Shown piece after piece: positions 43,300 through 52,001 of a stretch of DNA of 64,000 nucleotides. How positions within the stretch are numbered: the first letter of the stretch is position 1; the number at the start of each line of letters is the position of its first letter. Position numbers and translations under genes: made by a program. The notes below the pieces were generated by a model. The model worked only from the letters and a program-made list of their open reading frames with translations. It searched no databases and was not told where the DNA came from. Origin of the DNA: Planctomycetota bacterium (GTDB lineage: Bacteria; Planctomycetota; UBA1135; UBA2386); the NCBI GenBank assembly GCA_020638735.1, contig JACKHZ010000008.1, positions 1,116,001-1,180,000 on the forward strand. Reading direction: 5' to 3'.

Positions 43300-44574
43300 C
43301 TACTGGATGCGGGCGCCGACCACGACCTGCAGGTCCACCTCGGCCTCGCCGCGGCGCACCCGCACCGTGACCGACTTGCCGACCGTCAGGGTCGCCAGGA
43401 CCTTCATGTAGGCGTCGAAGTCCGGGGTCGGCTGGCCGTCCATGGCCACGATCACGTCGCCGGCCTCGATGCCGGCCTTCTCGGCGCCGCCGCCCGGGCG
43501 GACCCCCTCGACCAAGATGCCGTCCGGGGCACCGCCGTTGTAGTCCGGCATCAGGCCGAGCGCCGGGCGGGCGCCGGGATCCGGCGCCGCCTCGGGCGCA
43601 GTGGCGACCGGCTGCGCCGGCGTCACCGGCTTCGCCGCGGGCGGCAGCTGGGGCTCGGGCCGTTGCGCCGCGACCGGACCGACCGCCGGGTGACTGCGAT
43701 CCGGCTCGGCGACAACGATGACGAAGTCGGCGACGTCTCGCGCCGACTCGTAGGTGCCCGCGGACAGGTCGGGGACCTCCTCCACCGAGACGACGCGCAC
43801 ATTCAGGTCGGGCTGGCGACGCTGCATGACCCCCACCGCGCCGCGCCAGCGGTCGCTGTGCTGCTTGCCGCAGACCAGCACCACCAGCGGATCGCCGCCG
43901 CGCTTCGCGACGTCGGCGCGGTAGTCGAGCACCGTCTCGGCCATGGTCGAGTTCCAGACGCACTGCGCGGTGTAGTAGCGCCGGAGGTCCTCGAGGCTCA
44001 CTCCCGGGTGACCCTCCATGCTCTTGACGAAGTCGTCGAACTCGTCGCCCTCCGGCACCTCGACCTCTCGCGCCACGTTCTTGTCGCCGCGGATCGCCGC
44101 GAGGCCTTCCTTGCGGGCCTTGGAGACCAGCGACTGCGGCGCGTTGGCGCCGAGCACCGGCACGCCGTGGCGGGCCGCCCACTCGACCAGCGGCTTGTAG
44201 TCGGTCTCGTAGCGCGGCCAGACCTCGGTGCGGGTGACGAACTCGTCGTAGCCCATCATGCGGTTCATGTAGCGGTCGATCGCCTCCTGGTCGGGCCGCT
44301 CGAACATCTCCATGGCGATGACCATCTCGGGGCGGCGCTCGTACAGCGCCTCGACGAGCGCAAGGTGCAGCCGATGCACGTCGGGGGTCTTGTGCAGCTC
44401 ACCGAGCGCGACCACGTCGGCGTCGGCGACCGCCTTGGCGACGTCGCGCACGGTGACCAGGCGGTCGTTCGCGGTGGCGACGATGCGCGGGCCGGCGGCG
44501 CAGCCGGTGAGCAGGGCGCCGAGCGCGAGCACGGCGCCGACGTCGAACAGGGTCTTCGGGCGGAGCGGACGCAT
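43300..44574 (-). CDS. ChaN-like iron/heme-regulated lipoprotein fused to a PDZ domain
   Basis: 424 residues. The lipobox LALGALLTGCAAG lies near the N-terminus. The ChaN domain (about 45-275) is recognisable from DADVVALGELHKTPDVHRLH, IAMEMFERPDQEAIDRYM, WPRYETDYKPLVEWAARHG and VVLVCGKQHSDRW. A Pro/Ala linker (about 300-335) leads to a PDZ domain (about 340-424; GILVEGVRPGGGAEKAGIEA, GDVIVAMDGQPTPDFD). ChaN homologues bind heme cofacially. The PDZ may recruit a partner or substrate; the fusion's role is inference. It is divergent from xth. Confidence 0.85.
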   Translation of the reverse strand: MRPLRPKTLFDVGAVLALGALLTGCAAGPRIVATANDRLVTVRDVAKAVADADVVALGELHKTPDVHRLHLALVEALYERRPEMVIAMEMFERPDQEAIDRYMNRMMGYDEFVTRTEVWPRYETDYKPLVEWAARHGVPVLGANAPQSLVSKARKEGLAAIRGDKNVAREVEVPEGDEFDDFVKSMEGHPGVSLEDLRRYYTAQCVWNSTMAETVLDYRADVAKRGGDPLVVLVCGKQHSDRWRGAVGVMQRRQPDLNVRVVSVEEVPDLSAGTYESARDVADFVIVVAEPDRSHPAVGPVAAQRPEPQLPPAAKPVTPAQPVATAPEAAPDPGARPALGLMPDYNGGAPDGILVEGVRPGGGAEKAGIEAGDVIVAMDGQPTPDFDAYMKVLATLTVGKSVTVRVRRGEAEVDLQVVVGARIQ

Positions 44575-44590
44575 CCCGTGATCAGACAGC

Positions 44591-44607
44591 GCCGGGCCAG
44601 CCCCGGC
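44591..44607. promoter_or_regulatory. Inverted repeat between divergent chaN-like and xth genes
   Basis: GCCGGG (44591-44596) and CCCGGC (44602-44607) flank CCAGC, 16 nt upstream of the ChaN-like start and 82 nt upstream of xth. An operator or leader hairpin is possible; the support is positional only. Confidence 0.3.
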
Positions 44608-44688
44608 AAGCGAAGGCCGCCGCGGCGGGAAACTGCCGGACTCGGGCTTCCGCCACGCCGTTCCGATGCTTGAATCAGCCGGGCCGGA

Positions 44689-45471
44689 ATGAAGATCACA
44701 ACCTGGAACGTCAACGGCATCCGCGCCCGGCTCACGCACGTCATCGACTTCCTGCGGGAACATCAGCCCGACGTGCTGTGCCTGCAGGAGACCAAGGTCA
44801 CCGACGACCTGTTCCCCCGCGAGCCGCTGGAGGACGAGGGCTACGAGGTCACCTTCTGGGGCGAGAAGGGCTACAACGGCGTCGCGATCCTGGCCGCGAA
44901 CGCGATCGAGGACGTGCGGCGCGGCTTCCCCGACGACCCGCAGGGCGGCAAGGACGTCGAGCGCCGCGCGCTGGCGGCGACGATCGACGGCTTCCGCATC
45001 CTCGACCTCTACGTCGTCAACGGCCAGGAGGTCGGCAGCGACAAGTATGCGCACAAGCTCGACTGGATGCGGCGCCTGCGCAGCTACCTCGACGCGGCCT
45101 TCTCGGCGCAGGACGACGTGGTCGTGGTCGGCGACTTCAACGTCGCGCTCGACGACCGCGACGTACACGACCCGGCCTGGTGGCGCGGCAAGATCCTCTG
45201 CTCGCAGCCGGAGCGCGACGCGATGCGCAACGTGATGGCGTTCGGCCTCGAGGACAGCCTGCGCCGCTTCCGCCCCGAGGCCGGCATCTACACCTGGTGG
45301 CACTACTCCGGCGGCGCCGTGCAGAAGGACGCCGGGCTGCGCATCGACTACGTGCTGTCGTCGCCGAGCGCCGCCGCGCGCTGCACCGACGTGATCGTGC
45401 ACGACGACGAGCGCCTCAAGAACGGCCCCAGCGACCACGTGCCGGTGACGGCCGTCTACCGCGAGCGATGA
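44689..45471 (+). CDS. xth: Exodeoxyribonuclease III / AP endonuclease
   Basis: 260-residue EEP-fold nuclease. MKITTWNVNGIRARL (Asn), VLCLQETKV (Glu), DLYVVNGQEVG (Tyr), VVVVGDFNVAL (Asp-x-Asn) and terminal GPSDHVPVTAVY (Asp-His) give the full metal/catalytic set. WWHYSGGAVQKDAGLRIDY is typical of the bacterial Xth branch. It nicks DNA 5' of abasic sites in base-excision repair. The ATGA at 45468-45471 overlaps the downstream ABC ATPase, so repair and transport genes are co-transcribed. Confidence 0.95.
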   Translation: MKITTWNVNGIRARLTHVIDFLREHQPDVLCLQETKVTDDLFPREPLEDEGYEVTFWGEKGYNGVAILAANAIEDVRRGFPDDPQGGKDVERRALAATIDGFRILDLYVVNGQEVGSDKYAHKLDWMRRLRSYLDAAFSAQDDVVVVGDFNVALDDRDVHDPAWWRGKILCSQPERDAMRNVMAFGLEDSLRRFRPEAGIYTWWHYSGGAVQKDAGLRIDYVLSSPSAAARCTDVIVHDDERLKNGPSDHVPVTAVYRER

Positions 45472-46232
45472 GCGACGCGCCGGCGATCATGATCGAGACC
45501 CGCGGGCTCGGCCGTCACTACGGCGGCAAGTGGGCGCTGCAGGGGCTCGACCTGGCGATCGCACGCGGCGAGCTGTACGGCTTCCTCGGCCAGAACGGCG
45601 CCGGCAAGACGACCACGCTGCGGCTGCTGGCCGGCCTGCTGCAGCCGAGCGCCGGCCAGCTGCGCGTCGCCGGTCGCTCGCACGCCGACGACAGCGCCGC
45701 GATCAAGCAGCGGCTCGGCTTCGTTCCCGACACGCCGCCGCTCTACGACTACCTGACCGGTCGCCAGTACGTGGCCCTGGTCGCCAGCCTGTGGCGGGTC
45801 GATCGACGCGCGCGCGACGAGCGCTGCGATCGCCTGTTCGAGCTGCTGGCGCTCGGCGACGCCGCCGACGAGCTGTGCAAGGGCTACTCGCACGGCACCC
45901 GCAAGAAGGTCCACCTCGCGGCGGTGCTGGTCACCGCGCCCGAGGTGTTGCTGCTCGACGAGCCGACCACGGGGCTCGACCCGCTGAGCACGCGCCGGCT
46001 CAAGGAGCTGCTCAAGGACGAGGTCGCGCGCGGCACCACGGTGATGTTCTCGACGCACGTGCTGGAGACCGCCGAACAGATCTGCCACCGCGTCGGCGTG
46101 CTGGCGCGCGGCCGACTGGTCGCCGAGGGCACCGTCGCGGCGCTGCGCGCGGCGCACGGCGGGCAGTCGCTCGAGGACGTGTTCGTGCAGCTCAGCGACA
46201 CGTCCGGGGCGTCGGCGCAGGACCCTGCATGA
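45468..46232 (+). CDS. ABC transporter ATP-binding protein
   Basis: 254-residue ABC-type ATPase. Walker A is GFLGQNGAGKTTTLR (about 35-49), the signature is degenerate (GYSHGTRKKVHLA in place of LSGGQ), Walker B is EVLLLDEPTTGLDPLS, and the H-loop is FSTHVLE. The C-terminal HGGQSLEDVFVQLS is typical of ABC-2-type exporters. Together with the permease it probably forms a multidrug, lipid or polysaccharide exporter. Start overlaps xth by 4 nt and the end overlaps the permease gene by 4 nt. Confidence 0.94.
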   Translation: MSDAPAIMIETRGLGRHYGGKWALQGLDLAIARGELYGFLGQNGAGKTTTLRLLAGLLQPSAGQLRVAGRSHADDSAAIKQRLGFVPDTPPLYDYLTGRQYVALVASLWRVDRRARDERCDRLFELLALGDAADELCKGYSHGTRKKVHLAAVLVTAPEVLLLDEPTTGLDPLSTRRLKELLKDEVARGTTVMFSTHVLETAEQICHRVGVLARGRLVAEGTVAALRAAHGGQSLEDVFVQLSDTSGASAQDPA

Positions 46233-47866
46233 AGCTGCTGCTCGCCGACCTGCGCGCCCTGGTCAACCTGCCGGCCACGGCGATCGGGCGTCGCGCGACC
46301 TTCGGCCTGCTGGTCGGGCTGCTGCTGCTCGGCGCGCTGTCGTGGTGGTTCGCGTCGACCGTCGCCGACAACCCGCGGCTCCTGCTGCTGCTCGAACAAC
46401 GCGGCCAGGGCGCGTCGCTGCGCGGGCTGCTCGGCTACGGCCTGATGGCCTGCCCGATGGTCTCGACCTGGCTCGGCCTGGCGATGGCGCAGCGGCAGCT
46501 GTTCGAGACGCCCGAGCTGTGGCTGTGGCGCACGGCGCCGCTGCCCGGCTGGCGCGGCCCGCTGCAGGTGCTGCTGCGCGCGGCGTTCCTGTCGGCGGTC
46601 TGGGCCGGGGCGCTGGCGGGCCCGTTCGTGGTCGCGCTGCTGCGGCGCAGCCCGGCCGGCCCGACCGCCTACGCGCTGCTGCCGGTGGCGATCGTCGCCT
46701 GCACGCTGCCGCTGCTGGCGACGCTGCTGTCGGCGCAGATCGCGATGGCGCGCTTCCTCTCCGGCCGCGCGCTGCGCATGGTCTTCGCCGCGCTCGCCGG
46801 CGCCGCCTCGGTCGGCTTCACGCTGTGGCTCCTGCTGCAGCTGTTCACAACGCGGCAGCACCGCGTGCAGGAACTGGTCGACGCCGCGGCGCCGACCCGC
46901 GCGCTGCCGCCGACGATCGAGGCCGCGGCGCAGCTGCTGGAACGCGCCGCCAGCGGCACCGCCGGGCTCGCCGATCTGCTGCCGGTGCTCGGCTGGATCG
47001 GCGGCGCCACGGCGTTGTTCTTCGCCGCCGCGCTGCTGCACCCGCGCGCCCACGAACGCCACCTCGAGGCCGATCGACCGCTGTGGCGCGGTCGCGGGCG
47101 CCGCTGGCCGGCGTCACTGCCGGCGGCGATCCGCAAGAAGGAGTTCGCGCAGGTGCTGCAGCAGCCGGGCGCGCTGATCGGCTTCGTGGTCTTCGCCGTG
47201 CTGGTGTTCGGGCTGGCGCAGCAGCAGGTGCTGGTGACCGGCATCCTCGCCAACTTCCGCGTGCCGCGCGAGCTGCGGGTCGTGGTGGCGATGCTGACGC
47301 AGTGGTTCCTGGCGGTGCTGTTCGTGCTCTACACGCACATGGGCCGGCTGTCGCTGTGGGACGGCGCGCAGTGGTCGCTCTACATGGCGGCGCCACCGCG
47401 GCCGCGGGCGATCCTGCGCGGCAAGCTGCAGGCGATCGCGGTGTTCCTGCTGTGGCCGCTGCTGCTGGTGATCCTCGCCGGCGTCAAGCTGCTCGATGCG
47501 GACCTCCTGGCGGTGTCGCGCTTCGTCGGCGTCGCGATCGGCGGCACGCTCGCCGCGCTCGGGGTGATCGCCGTGGTCGGCACCTGGCCCCGGCTGATGC
47601 GACCGGACCGCGACGGTCAGATCCTGCAGGGCGGCAAGACGTTCCTCGCGGCGATGGTGATGGTCACGCTGTTCGAGGTGACGCTGGCGCCGGCCGCGAT
47701 CGCGTGGTGGTGGCTCGGCGACCACCCGCACTCGTTCACCTCCGCCGAACTGGCCCAGCTGTGGCCGCACATCGTCGGCCTGGCGATCGGCTACGGCGCG
47801 CTGGTCGGGCTCGCCGGCCTGTGGCTCGGCGGCAGGAACTACCGCCGGCTGCTGCAGCCGAACTGA
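46229..47866 (+). CDS. ABC-2-type transporter permease
   Basis: 545-residue membrane protein with about twelve helices, two groups separated by a soluble loop (about 205-275, VQELVDAAAPTRALPPTIEA) and a cytoplasmic basic stretch (PLWRGRGRRWPASLPAAIRKKEFAQVLQ). The PAAIRKKEFAQVL coupling-helix-like element resembles ABC-2 exporters. It pairs with the ATPase encoded immediately upstream. The cargo is unknown. Confidence 0.85.
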   Translation: MKLLLADLRALVNLPATAIGRRATFGLLVGLLLLGALSWWFASTVADNPRLLLLLEQRGQGASLRGLLGYGLMACPMVSTWLGLAMAQRQLFETPELWLWRTAPLPGWRGPLQVLLRAAFLSAVWAGALAGPFVVALLRRSPAGPTAYALLPVAIVACTLPLLATLLSAQIAMARFLSGRALRMVFAALAGAASVGFTLWLLLQLFTTRQHRVQELVDAAAPTRALPPTIEAAAQLLERAASGTAGLADLLPVLGWIGGATALFFAAALLHPRAHERHLEADRPLWRGRGRRWPASLPAAIRKKEFAQVLQQPGALIGFVVFAVLVFGLAQQQVLVTGILANFRVPRELRVVVAMLTQWFLAVLFVLYTHMGRLSLWDGAQWSLYMAAPPRPRAILRGKLQAIAVFLLWPLLLVILAGVKLLDADLLAVSRFVGVAIGGTLAALGVIAVVGTWPRLMRPDRDGQILQGGKTFLAAMVMVTLFEVTLAPAAIAWWWLGDHPHSFTSAELAQLWPHIVGLAIGYGALVGLAGLWLGGRNYRRLLQPN

Positions 47867-47926
47867 TCGGCGCGATCGCGCGACGGGACCGGCGCGCTGC
47901 GTGGTGGATTTCCCCGCCGTTCCTTT

Positions 47927-47946
47927 CAGCGCCGACCGCGGCGCTG
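47927..47946 (+). terminator. Stem-loop between the ABC permease and the sigma gene
   Basis: CAGCGCC (47927-47933) and GGCGCTG (47940-47946) form a perfect 7-bp stem with a 6-nt loop. It lies 61 nt after the permease stop and 14 nt before the preferred sigma ATG at 47961. Its position argues against the alternative GTG start at 47901. Confidence 0.4.
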
Positions 47947-47960
47947 GCGTAGGTGCGGCG

Positions 47961-48572
47961 ATGTCCGAACGCGTCCCGCCTCCTGCAGGCCCAGACTGGC
48001 TCCGCGGCGTGCTGGCCGGCGACGCGAGCGCGATCGACGTCTGCTGTCGCGAGCAGCACGCGGCTGTCTACCGGCTGTGCCTGGGGTTTCTCGCCAGCGC
48101 GAGCGACGCCGAGGACACGGCGCAGGACGCGATGCTGCGCCTGCTCGACGGCATGCGCCAGTACGATCCGCAGCAGCCGTTCGCACAGTGGCGCAACACC
48201 GTCGTGCTCAACCTGTGCCGCGACCGGCAGCGCAGTTGGCGTCGCCGACGGCGGGCGCATCTGGACGCGGTCGCGGCCCGTGCCGACGCGATGCCTGCGC
48301 CGAGCGACGCGCTCGAACGTCGCGAGCTGCGGGCGATGCTCGAGCAGGCGCTGCGCGCGCTGCCCGTGCGCGAACGCGAGGCGTTCGTATTGCGTGACCT
48401 CGAGGACGTCGACACCGCGGACGTCGCCACCGCGATGGGCGTGACGCCGGCGACCGTACGTTCGCTGCTGACGTTGGCGCGGCGCCGCCTGCGCGGCCTG
48501 CTGGCCGATCGGCTCGAGGCGCAACCGCCGACGGCGGCGCCGTGCATCGACGGGGAGGATCGCCGTGGCTGA
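47961..48572 (+). CDS. ECF-family RNA polymerase sigma factor
   Basis: 203 residues. Region 2 (about 25-95) includes YRLCLGFLASASDAEDTAQDAM and PFAQWRNTVVLNLCRDRQRS. Region 4 (about 125-180) includes LPVREREAFVLRDLEDVDTADVATAMGVTP followed by TVRSLLTLARRRLRGLL. It should direct a small stress or envelope regulon. The next gene overlaps it by 8 nt and encodes a membrane protein that may be its anti-sigma factor. ATG 47961 is preferred; GTG 47901 would add 20 low-complexity residues. Confidence 0.9.
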   Translation: MSERVPPPAGPDWLRGVLAGDASAIDVCCREQHAAVYRLCLGFLASASDAEDTAQDAMLRLLDGMRQYDPQQPFAQWRNTVVLNLCRDRQRSWRRRRRAHLDAVAARADAMPAPSDALERRELRAMLEQALRALPVREREAFVLRDLEDVDTADVATAMGVTPATVRSLLTLARRRLRGLLADRLEAQPPTAAPCIDGEDRRG

Positions 48573-49071
48573 TCGACACGACGACGACCTGCAGTGGCGC
48601 GAAGCGCGCGACCTGATGCGACGCGCCTGGCACGCGACGACGCCGACTGTGCCCAGCCCGTACGACGACGGGGCCGACGATCGGGAGACGCTGCTGGTCC
48701 TCGCGCAGCTGCGCACGGCCTGGCTCGCGCAACGCCCCGAACGTGCGCCGTTGCCGACAACCCGTCGCGCCGCTGCCTGGATGCCGATGGCCGCAGCCCT
48801 GGTCACCCTGGCCGCGACGCTGACCGTGGGCGCGATGCTGGCGGTCGACACGATGCTGCAGACGCCGCGCGTCGTTTCGTCCGATCGACCGCGAGACGAC
48901 GATCGACCGGCCAACGAAAACGCGACACCGCGCGCCACGGTCGTGCACGCCGACGAACACCGAACCGAGATCCTCTGCGGGCGGGTGCGCTTCACCTTCG
49001 TCCCGATGCACGCCACGACGCCCCCCGTTTCCTCCTTCCCAGTCGGCGCTCTTCCGCGCCGCGAACGCTGA
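48565..49071 (+). CDS. Small single-pass membrane protein, candidate anti-sigma factor
   Basis: 168 residues. An acidic/helical cytoplasmic N-terminus (WREARDLMRRAWHA, then DDRETLLVLAQLRTAWLAQR) is followed by one membrane helix (WMPMAAALVTLAATLTVGAMLAVDTM, about 73-98) and a short disordered periplasmic tail. There is no zinc HxxxCxxC motif, so it is not a ZAS-type anti-sigma. The role is inferred from overlap with the sigma gene (8 nt) and topology. The start is GTG at 48565. Confidence 0.7.
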   Translation: MADRHDDDLQWREARDLMRRAWHATTPTVPSPYDDGADDRETLLVLAQLRTAWLAQRPERAPLPTTRRAAAWMPMAAALVTLAATLTVGAMLAVDTMLQTPRVVSSDRPRDDDRPANENATPRATVVHADEHRTEILCGRVRFTFVPMHATTPPVSSFPVGALPRRER

Positions 49072-49077
49072 CCGACC

Positions 49078-50067
49078 ATGAACACGCCCTCCCTCACGTT
49101 CCTCCGCACCTCGACGTTGGCCCTGCTGCTGTGCGCGCCGCTCGCCGCACAGCAGGTGACGCCCGCCGAGGGGGACTTCGAGCTGACCCTGCTGCGCACC
49201 GAGCACATCGGCTCCAAACAGATGTTCGGGCTGGTGCAGCAGCTCTACGCGCGACAGGTCGCGTTCCCCGACGGCCGCGTCACGCCGAACCTGATGCTCG
49301 GCAACGGCGCGTTGCTCATCTACGAGACCGCCGACCGGCTCGCGGAGATCCGGAGGACGATCGCGCAGCTCGACGTCCCGAACGAGCAGGGCGACGACCG
49401 ACAGGTCAGCATCGTCTACGAGCCGCGTGCCCAGAACGGCGCGGCACTCGAACGCACGCTCGCGCCGCTCCTGCAGCTGGAGGGCCCGCCCGGGACCGGA
49501 CTGAAGGTGATCCGGCAGGAACGCGGTCATCTGCTGCTGCACGGCTCCGAACAGGCGGTGGGCGAGGCGAAGCGCATCCTCGAGCAGGTCGATCGGCCCT
49601 CGCCGCAGGTGATGCTGTCGGCCTTCGTGCTGATCGGCGGCGACGCGCCCGTGGGTCACGAGCCGGCGCGCGAGCTCGAGGACGCGCTGCGCGAGGTGAT
49701 GCCCTACGCGCACTACCGCGTGCACGCCGCGAGCGTCGTGCGCATCGCCGCCGAGCCGATGCGCCAGTTCTCGATCGAGCTCGCCGACGTCGGCGACGCG
49801 CCTGCACCCGACTACGCGCTGCACGGCCTGATCGGAGCCTACGATCCCGAGCGCGGGTCGATGATGCTCGAGAGCCTGCGTTTCGAGCAGCGCGGCGGCA
49901 CGCGCACGAGCGGCGTGCTGCTGGAGACCGCGACGACGGTGTTCGCGGGTGAGTACGCCGTGCTCGGCGTCGCCGGCGGCGACCCGGTGTTCATCGTCGT
50001 GCGGCTGAAGCCCGTGCCGGTGACGGCGAAGGAAGGCGAGCCGCGCGTCGTTCGCCGCGCCAACTGA
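49078..50067 (+). CDS. Secreted secretin-N/GspD-like repeat protein
   Basis: 329 residues. A signal peptide (LALLLCAPLAAQ) is followed by two alpha/beta repeats of secretin N-domain type: ELTLLRTEHIGSKQMFGLVQ to TADRLAEIRRTIAQLDVP (about 30-100), then VSIVYEPRAQNGAALERTLA to SEQAVGEAKRILEQVDRP (about 110-180). A C-terminal beta region follows without a secretin pore domain. The pattern RRTIAQLDVP is typical of GspD N1/N2 modules, here used without a channel. It lies 6 nt downstream of the candidate anti-sigma gene and completes a three-gene operon. Confidence 0.75.
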   Translation: MNTPSLTFLRTSTLALLLCAPLAAQQVTPAEGDFELTLLRTEHIGSKQMFGLVQQLYARQVAFPDGRVTPNLMLGNGALLIYETADRLAEIRRTIAQLDVPNEQGDDRQVSIVYEPRAQNGAALERTLAPLLQLEGPPGTGLKVIRQERGHLLLHGSEQAVGEAKRILEQVDRPSPQVMLSAFVLIGGDAPVGHEPARELEDALREVMPYAHYRVHAASVVRIAAEPMRQFSIELADVGDAPAPDYALHGLIGAYDPERGSMMLESLRFEQRGGTRTSGVLLETATTVFAGEYAVLGVAGGDPVFIVVRLKPVPVTAKEGEPRVVRRAN

Positions 50068-50070
50068 CGC

Positions 50071-51126
50071 TCAGAAGCCGCGCGCCGCCTGCGGCGTGCC
50101 CCAGCCCCAGCCCCAGCGCCAGATGCCGCTGGCGGCGGCCTGCGCGACCTCGATCGTGCGCAGCATCTCGTGCGCCTCCTTGTTGTCGGGCTCGAGCAGC
50201 AGCACGCGGTTGGCCCAACCGGCGGCGCCCCGGTAGTCGCTCTGCACGGTCAGCATGTTGGCGGCGAACAGGTCGGCGCGGATCGTCGCGTCGTGCAGGT
50301 GCTTGCCGAGCCGCTCGGCGGTGCGCTCGAGTTCGGCGTCGTCCGGGTGCTCGTGGGTCAGCGCGCCGAGCTGGTCGAAGGCCTTCTGGAAGGTGTCCAC
50401 CGCGCGCTCGCAGGCGCGGGTCGCGGCGACCGTCGACCGCGACTTGCGCACCGCCTCCTTCAGCAGCTCGTCGCCGGCGGCGACCTTCTTGCGGATCGGG
50501 CCGAGGTGCTGCTCGATGCGCTCGCGTTCGCGCGCGTCGTCCTTGGCGTGCAGCGCGGCGTCGGCGACCGCCGTCGGCCGGCTCTCGAGTTCCTCGAGCC
50601 GGACCACCATGCCTTCCAACTCCTCGTCGGTCAGCCGATCGGACATGCGCGTCGACAGCAGCGTCAGGCAGTGCCGAGCCTCTTCCGCGTGCCGCGACGC
50701 GATGGCCCGGTCGAACAGGCGCAGCAGCGTCTTGGCGCCCCACTCGCGCACCGCCTCGCGACGATCGTCGGCGGCCGACGACACCGGCAGCGCGTCGAGC
50801 GCGGCCCGCGCCTCGGTGCCCGCCTCGCCGATCAGGCCGAGCCCCGCGGCGCGTTCGGCCAGCGCGAAGTGCGAGTCGTAGTCGTGCGGCGGATGCGCCG
50901 CCTTCTCGATCGCGAACGCCGACGCCGGCGTGAAGTCGCCGAGGCGCCGCGTCACCTCGAGGTGGCCGCCGAGCAGCTCCACCTCCAGCCGCGCCTCGCC
51001 CTTCTCGAGCCCGAGCACGCGGGCGGTGCAGGTCTCGCCGCTGTCGTAGACCAGGGAGAGCGGCTCGGGATGCTGCGGCTGTTGCGCCAGCAGCAAGAAC
51101 ATCGACAGGGCAGCGAAGGTGATCAT
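50071..51126 (-). CDS. Exported helical protein of unknown function
   Basis: 351 residues. MITFAALSMFLLLAQQPQHP is a short signal peptide. A small beta segment (LSLVYDSGETCTARVLGLEK, about 20-60) precedes long amphipathic helices (AEEARHCLTLLSTRMSDRLT, then DDARERERIEQHLGPIRKKV) and a TPR-like end (AAGWANRVLLLEPDNKEAHE). It probably binds other proteins in the periplasm. The C-terminus has an odd Trp/Gly run (IWRWGWGWGTPQ). ATG 51126 is chosen because it opens the signal peptide. It is convergent with the secretin-like gene, 3 nt apart. Confidence 0.75.
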   Translation of the reverse strand: MITFAALSMFLLLAQQPQHPEPLSLVYDSGETCTARVLGLEKGEARLEVELLGGHLEVTRRLGDFTPASAFAIEKAAHPPHDYDSHFALAERAAGLGLIGEAGTEARAALDALPVSSAADDRREAVREWGAKTLLRLFDRAIASRHAEEARHCLTLLSTRMSDRLTDEELEGMVVRLEELESRPTAVADAALHAKDDARERERIEQHLGPIRKKVAAGDELLKEAVRKSRSTVAATRACERAVDTFQKAFDQLGALTHEHPDDAELERTAERLGKHLHDATIRADLFAANMLTVQSDYRGAAGWANRVLLLEPDNKEAHEMLRTIEVAQAAASGIWRWGWGWGTPQAARGF

Positions 51127-51183
51127 GGGCGTCCTTCGTGCGGGGGCAGTCCACACGCAGGGCACGACGAACGGCGCGCCGAT

Positions 51184-51963
51184 CTACTCCGAAGGCCGTA
51201 GCCGCCCGCCGACCGGGGTGGCGGACCAGGCGGCGACGTCGAGCGGCGCCGCCGCCAGCGCCGAGGCCGGCGGAGCGGCGAGTTCGACACCGCACAGCCG
51301 CGTCATTGCGCATGTCTGCAGCCGGACTTCGGCGCATCGCAGCTGCCAGGGCCGGTGGGCGATCTCGCCGACGACCAGCCGCCCGCGGCGCACCGCGTAG
51401 AGGCAATAACGCTCGACCAGGAACTGCTCGAAGCTACCGGCCGCCGCCTCGAACGGGTCGCCGTGCGGCCGCCAGCTGGCGACGAAGCTGGCCGGCGGCC
51501 CGCGACGATCCTGCCGTTCGCTGCGGTAGCCGACCTCGCCGTGCGCCACGTCGACCCGCATCGTCGCCGCGAAGTAGGGCAGGCCGAAGCCGAGGCGGGC
51601 GCCTTCGACCGCCAGCCGGCTGGCCGCATCGAGGCTGAAGAACCAGACGCCGCGCCGCGGGTCCGCAGGATCCGCCTGCCGCACGTAGGTGCGCACGTTG
51701 AGCTCGGGAAAGGTGCGCGTCGTCGGCACCGGCGGCAGGCGGCGGAAGCGCGTGCGCGCCATCACGAACGGCACCACGCCGAGCCACGCGCGGCCCTGCC
51801 AGGTCTCGAGCTCGAGGCCGGGCGGCAGCTGCGCGCGCAGCGGCGCCGGATCGACCGGCCAGTGCAGGAACAACAGGTCCTGCCAGCGCATCGTCACCGA
51901 CCACGGACGGGGCGGCACGGGCCACGGCCGGTGCGCCGTCGAGAGCAGGGCAGGATGCCGCAT
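51184..51963 (-). CDS. DUF2071 (YqjF-like) protein
   Basis: 259 residues. PWSVTMRWQDLLFLHWPVDP followed by LPPGLELETWQGRAWLGVVPF is the characteristic opening of DUF2071, a beta-rich fold related to acetoacetate decarboxylase. FPELNVRTYVR, GVWFFSLDAASRLAVEGAR and LPYFAATMRVD also fit. The function is unknown. ATG 51963 sets the start; upstream codons look non-coding. It is divergent from the following gene by 38 nt. Confidence 0.88.
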   Translation of the reverse strand: MRHPALLSTAHRPWPVPPRPWSVTMRWQDLLFLHWPVDPAPLRAQLPPGLELETWQGRAWLGVVPFVMARTRFRRLPPVPTTRTFPELNVRTYVRQADPADPRRGVWFFSLDAASRLAVEGARLGFGLPYFAATMRVDVAHGEVGYRSERQDRRGPPASFVASWRPHGDPFEAAAGSFEQFLVERYCLYAVRRGRLVVGEIAHRPWQLRCAEVRLQTCAMTRLCGVELAAPPASALAAAPLDVAAWSATPVGGRLRPSE

Positions 51964-52001
51964 CGTCCCCTGAGGATACGCCGCGCTGCTACCATCCGCG
52001 C

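Noticed and set aside
47901..47960. GTG 47901 as the start of the second ECF sigma factor
   Set aside because: The added 20 residues are low-complexity and contain a perfect hairpin (47927-47946); ATG 47961 fits the domain start.
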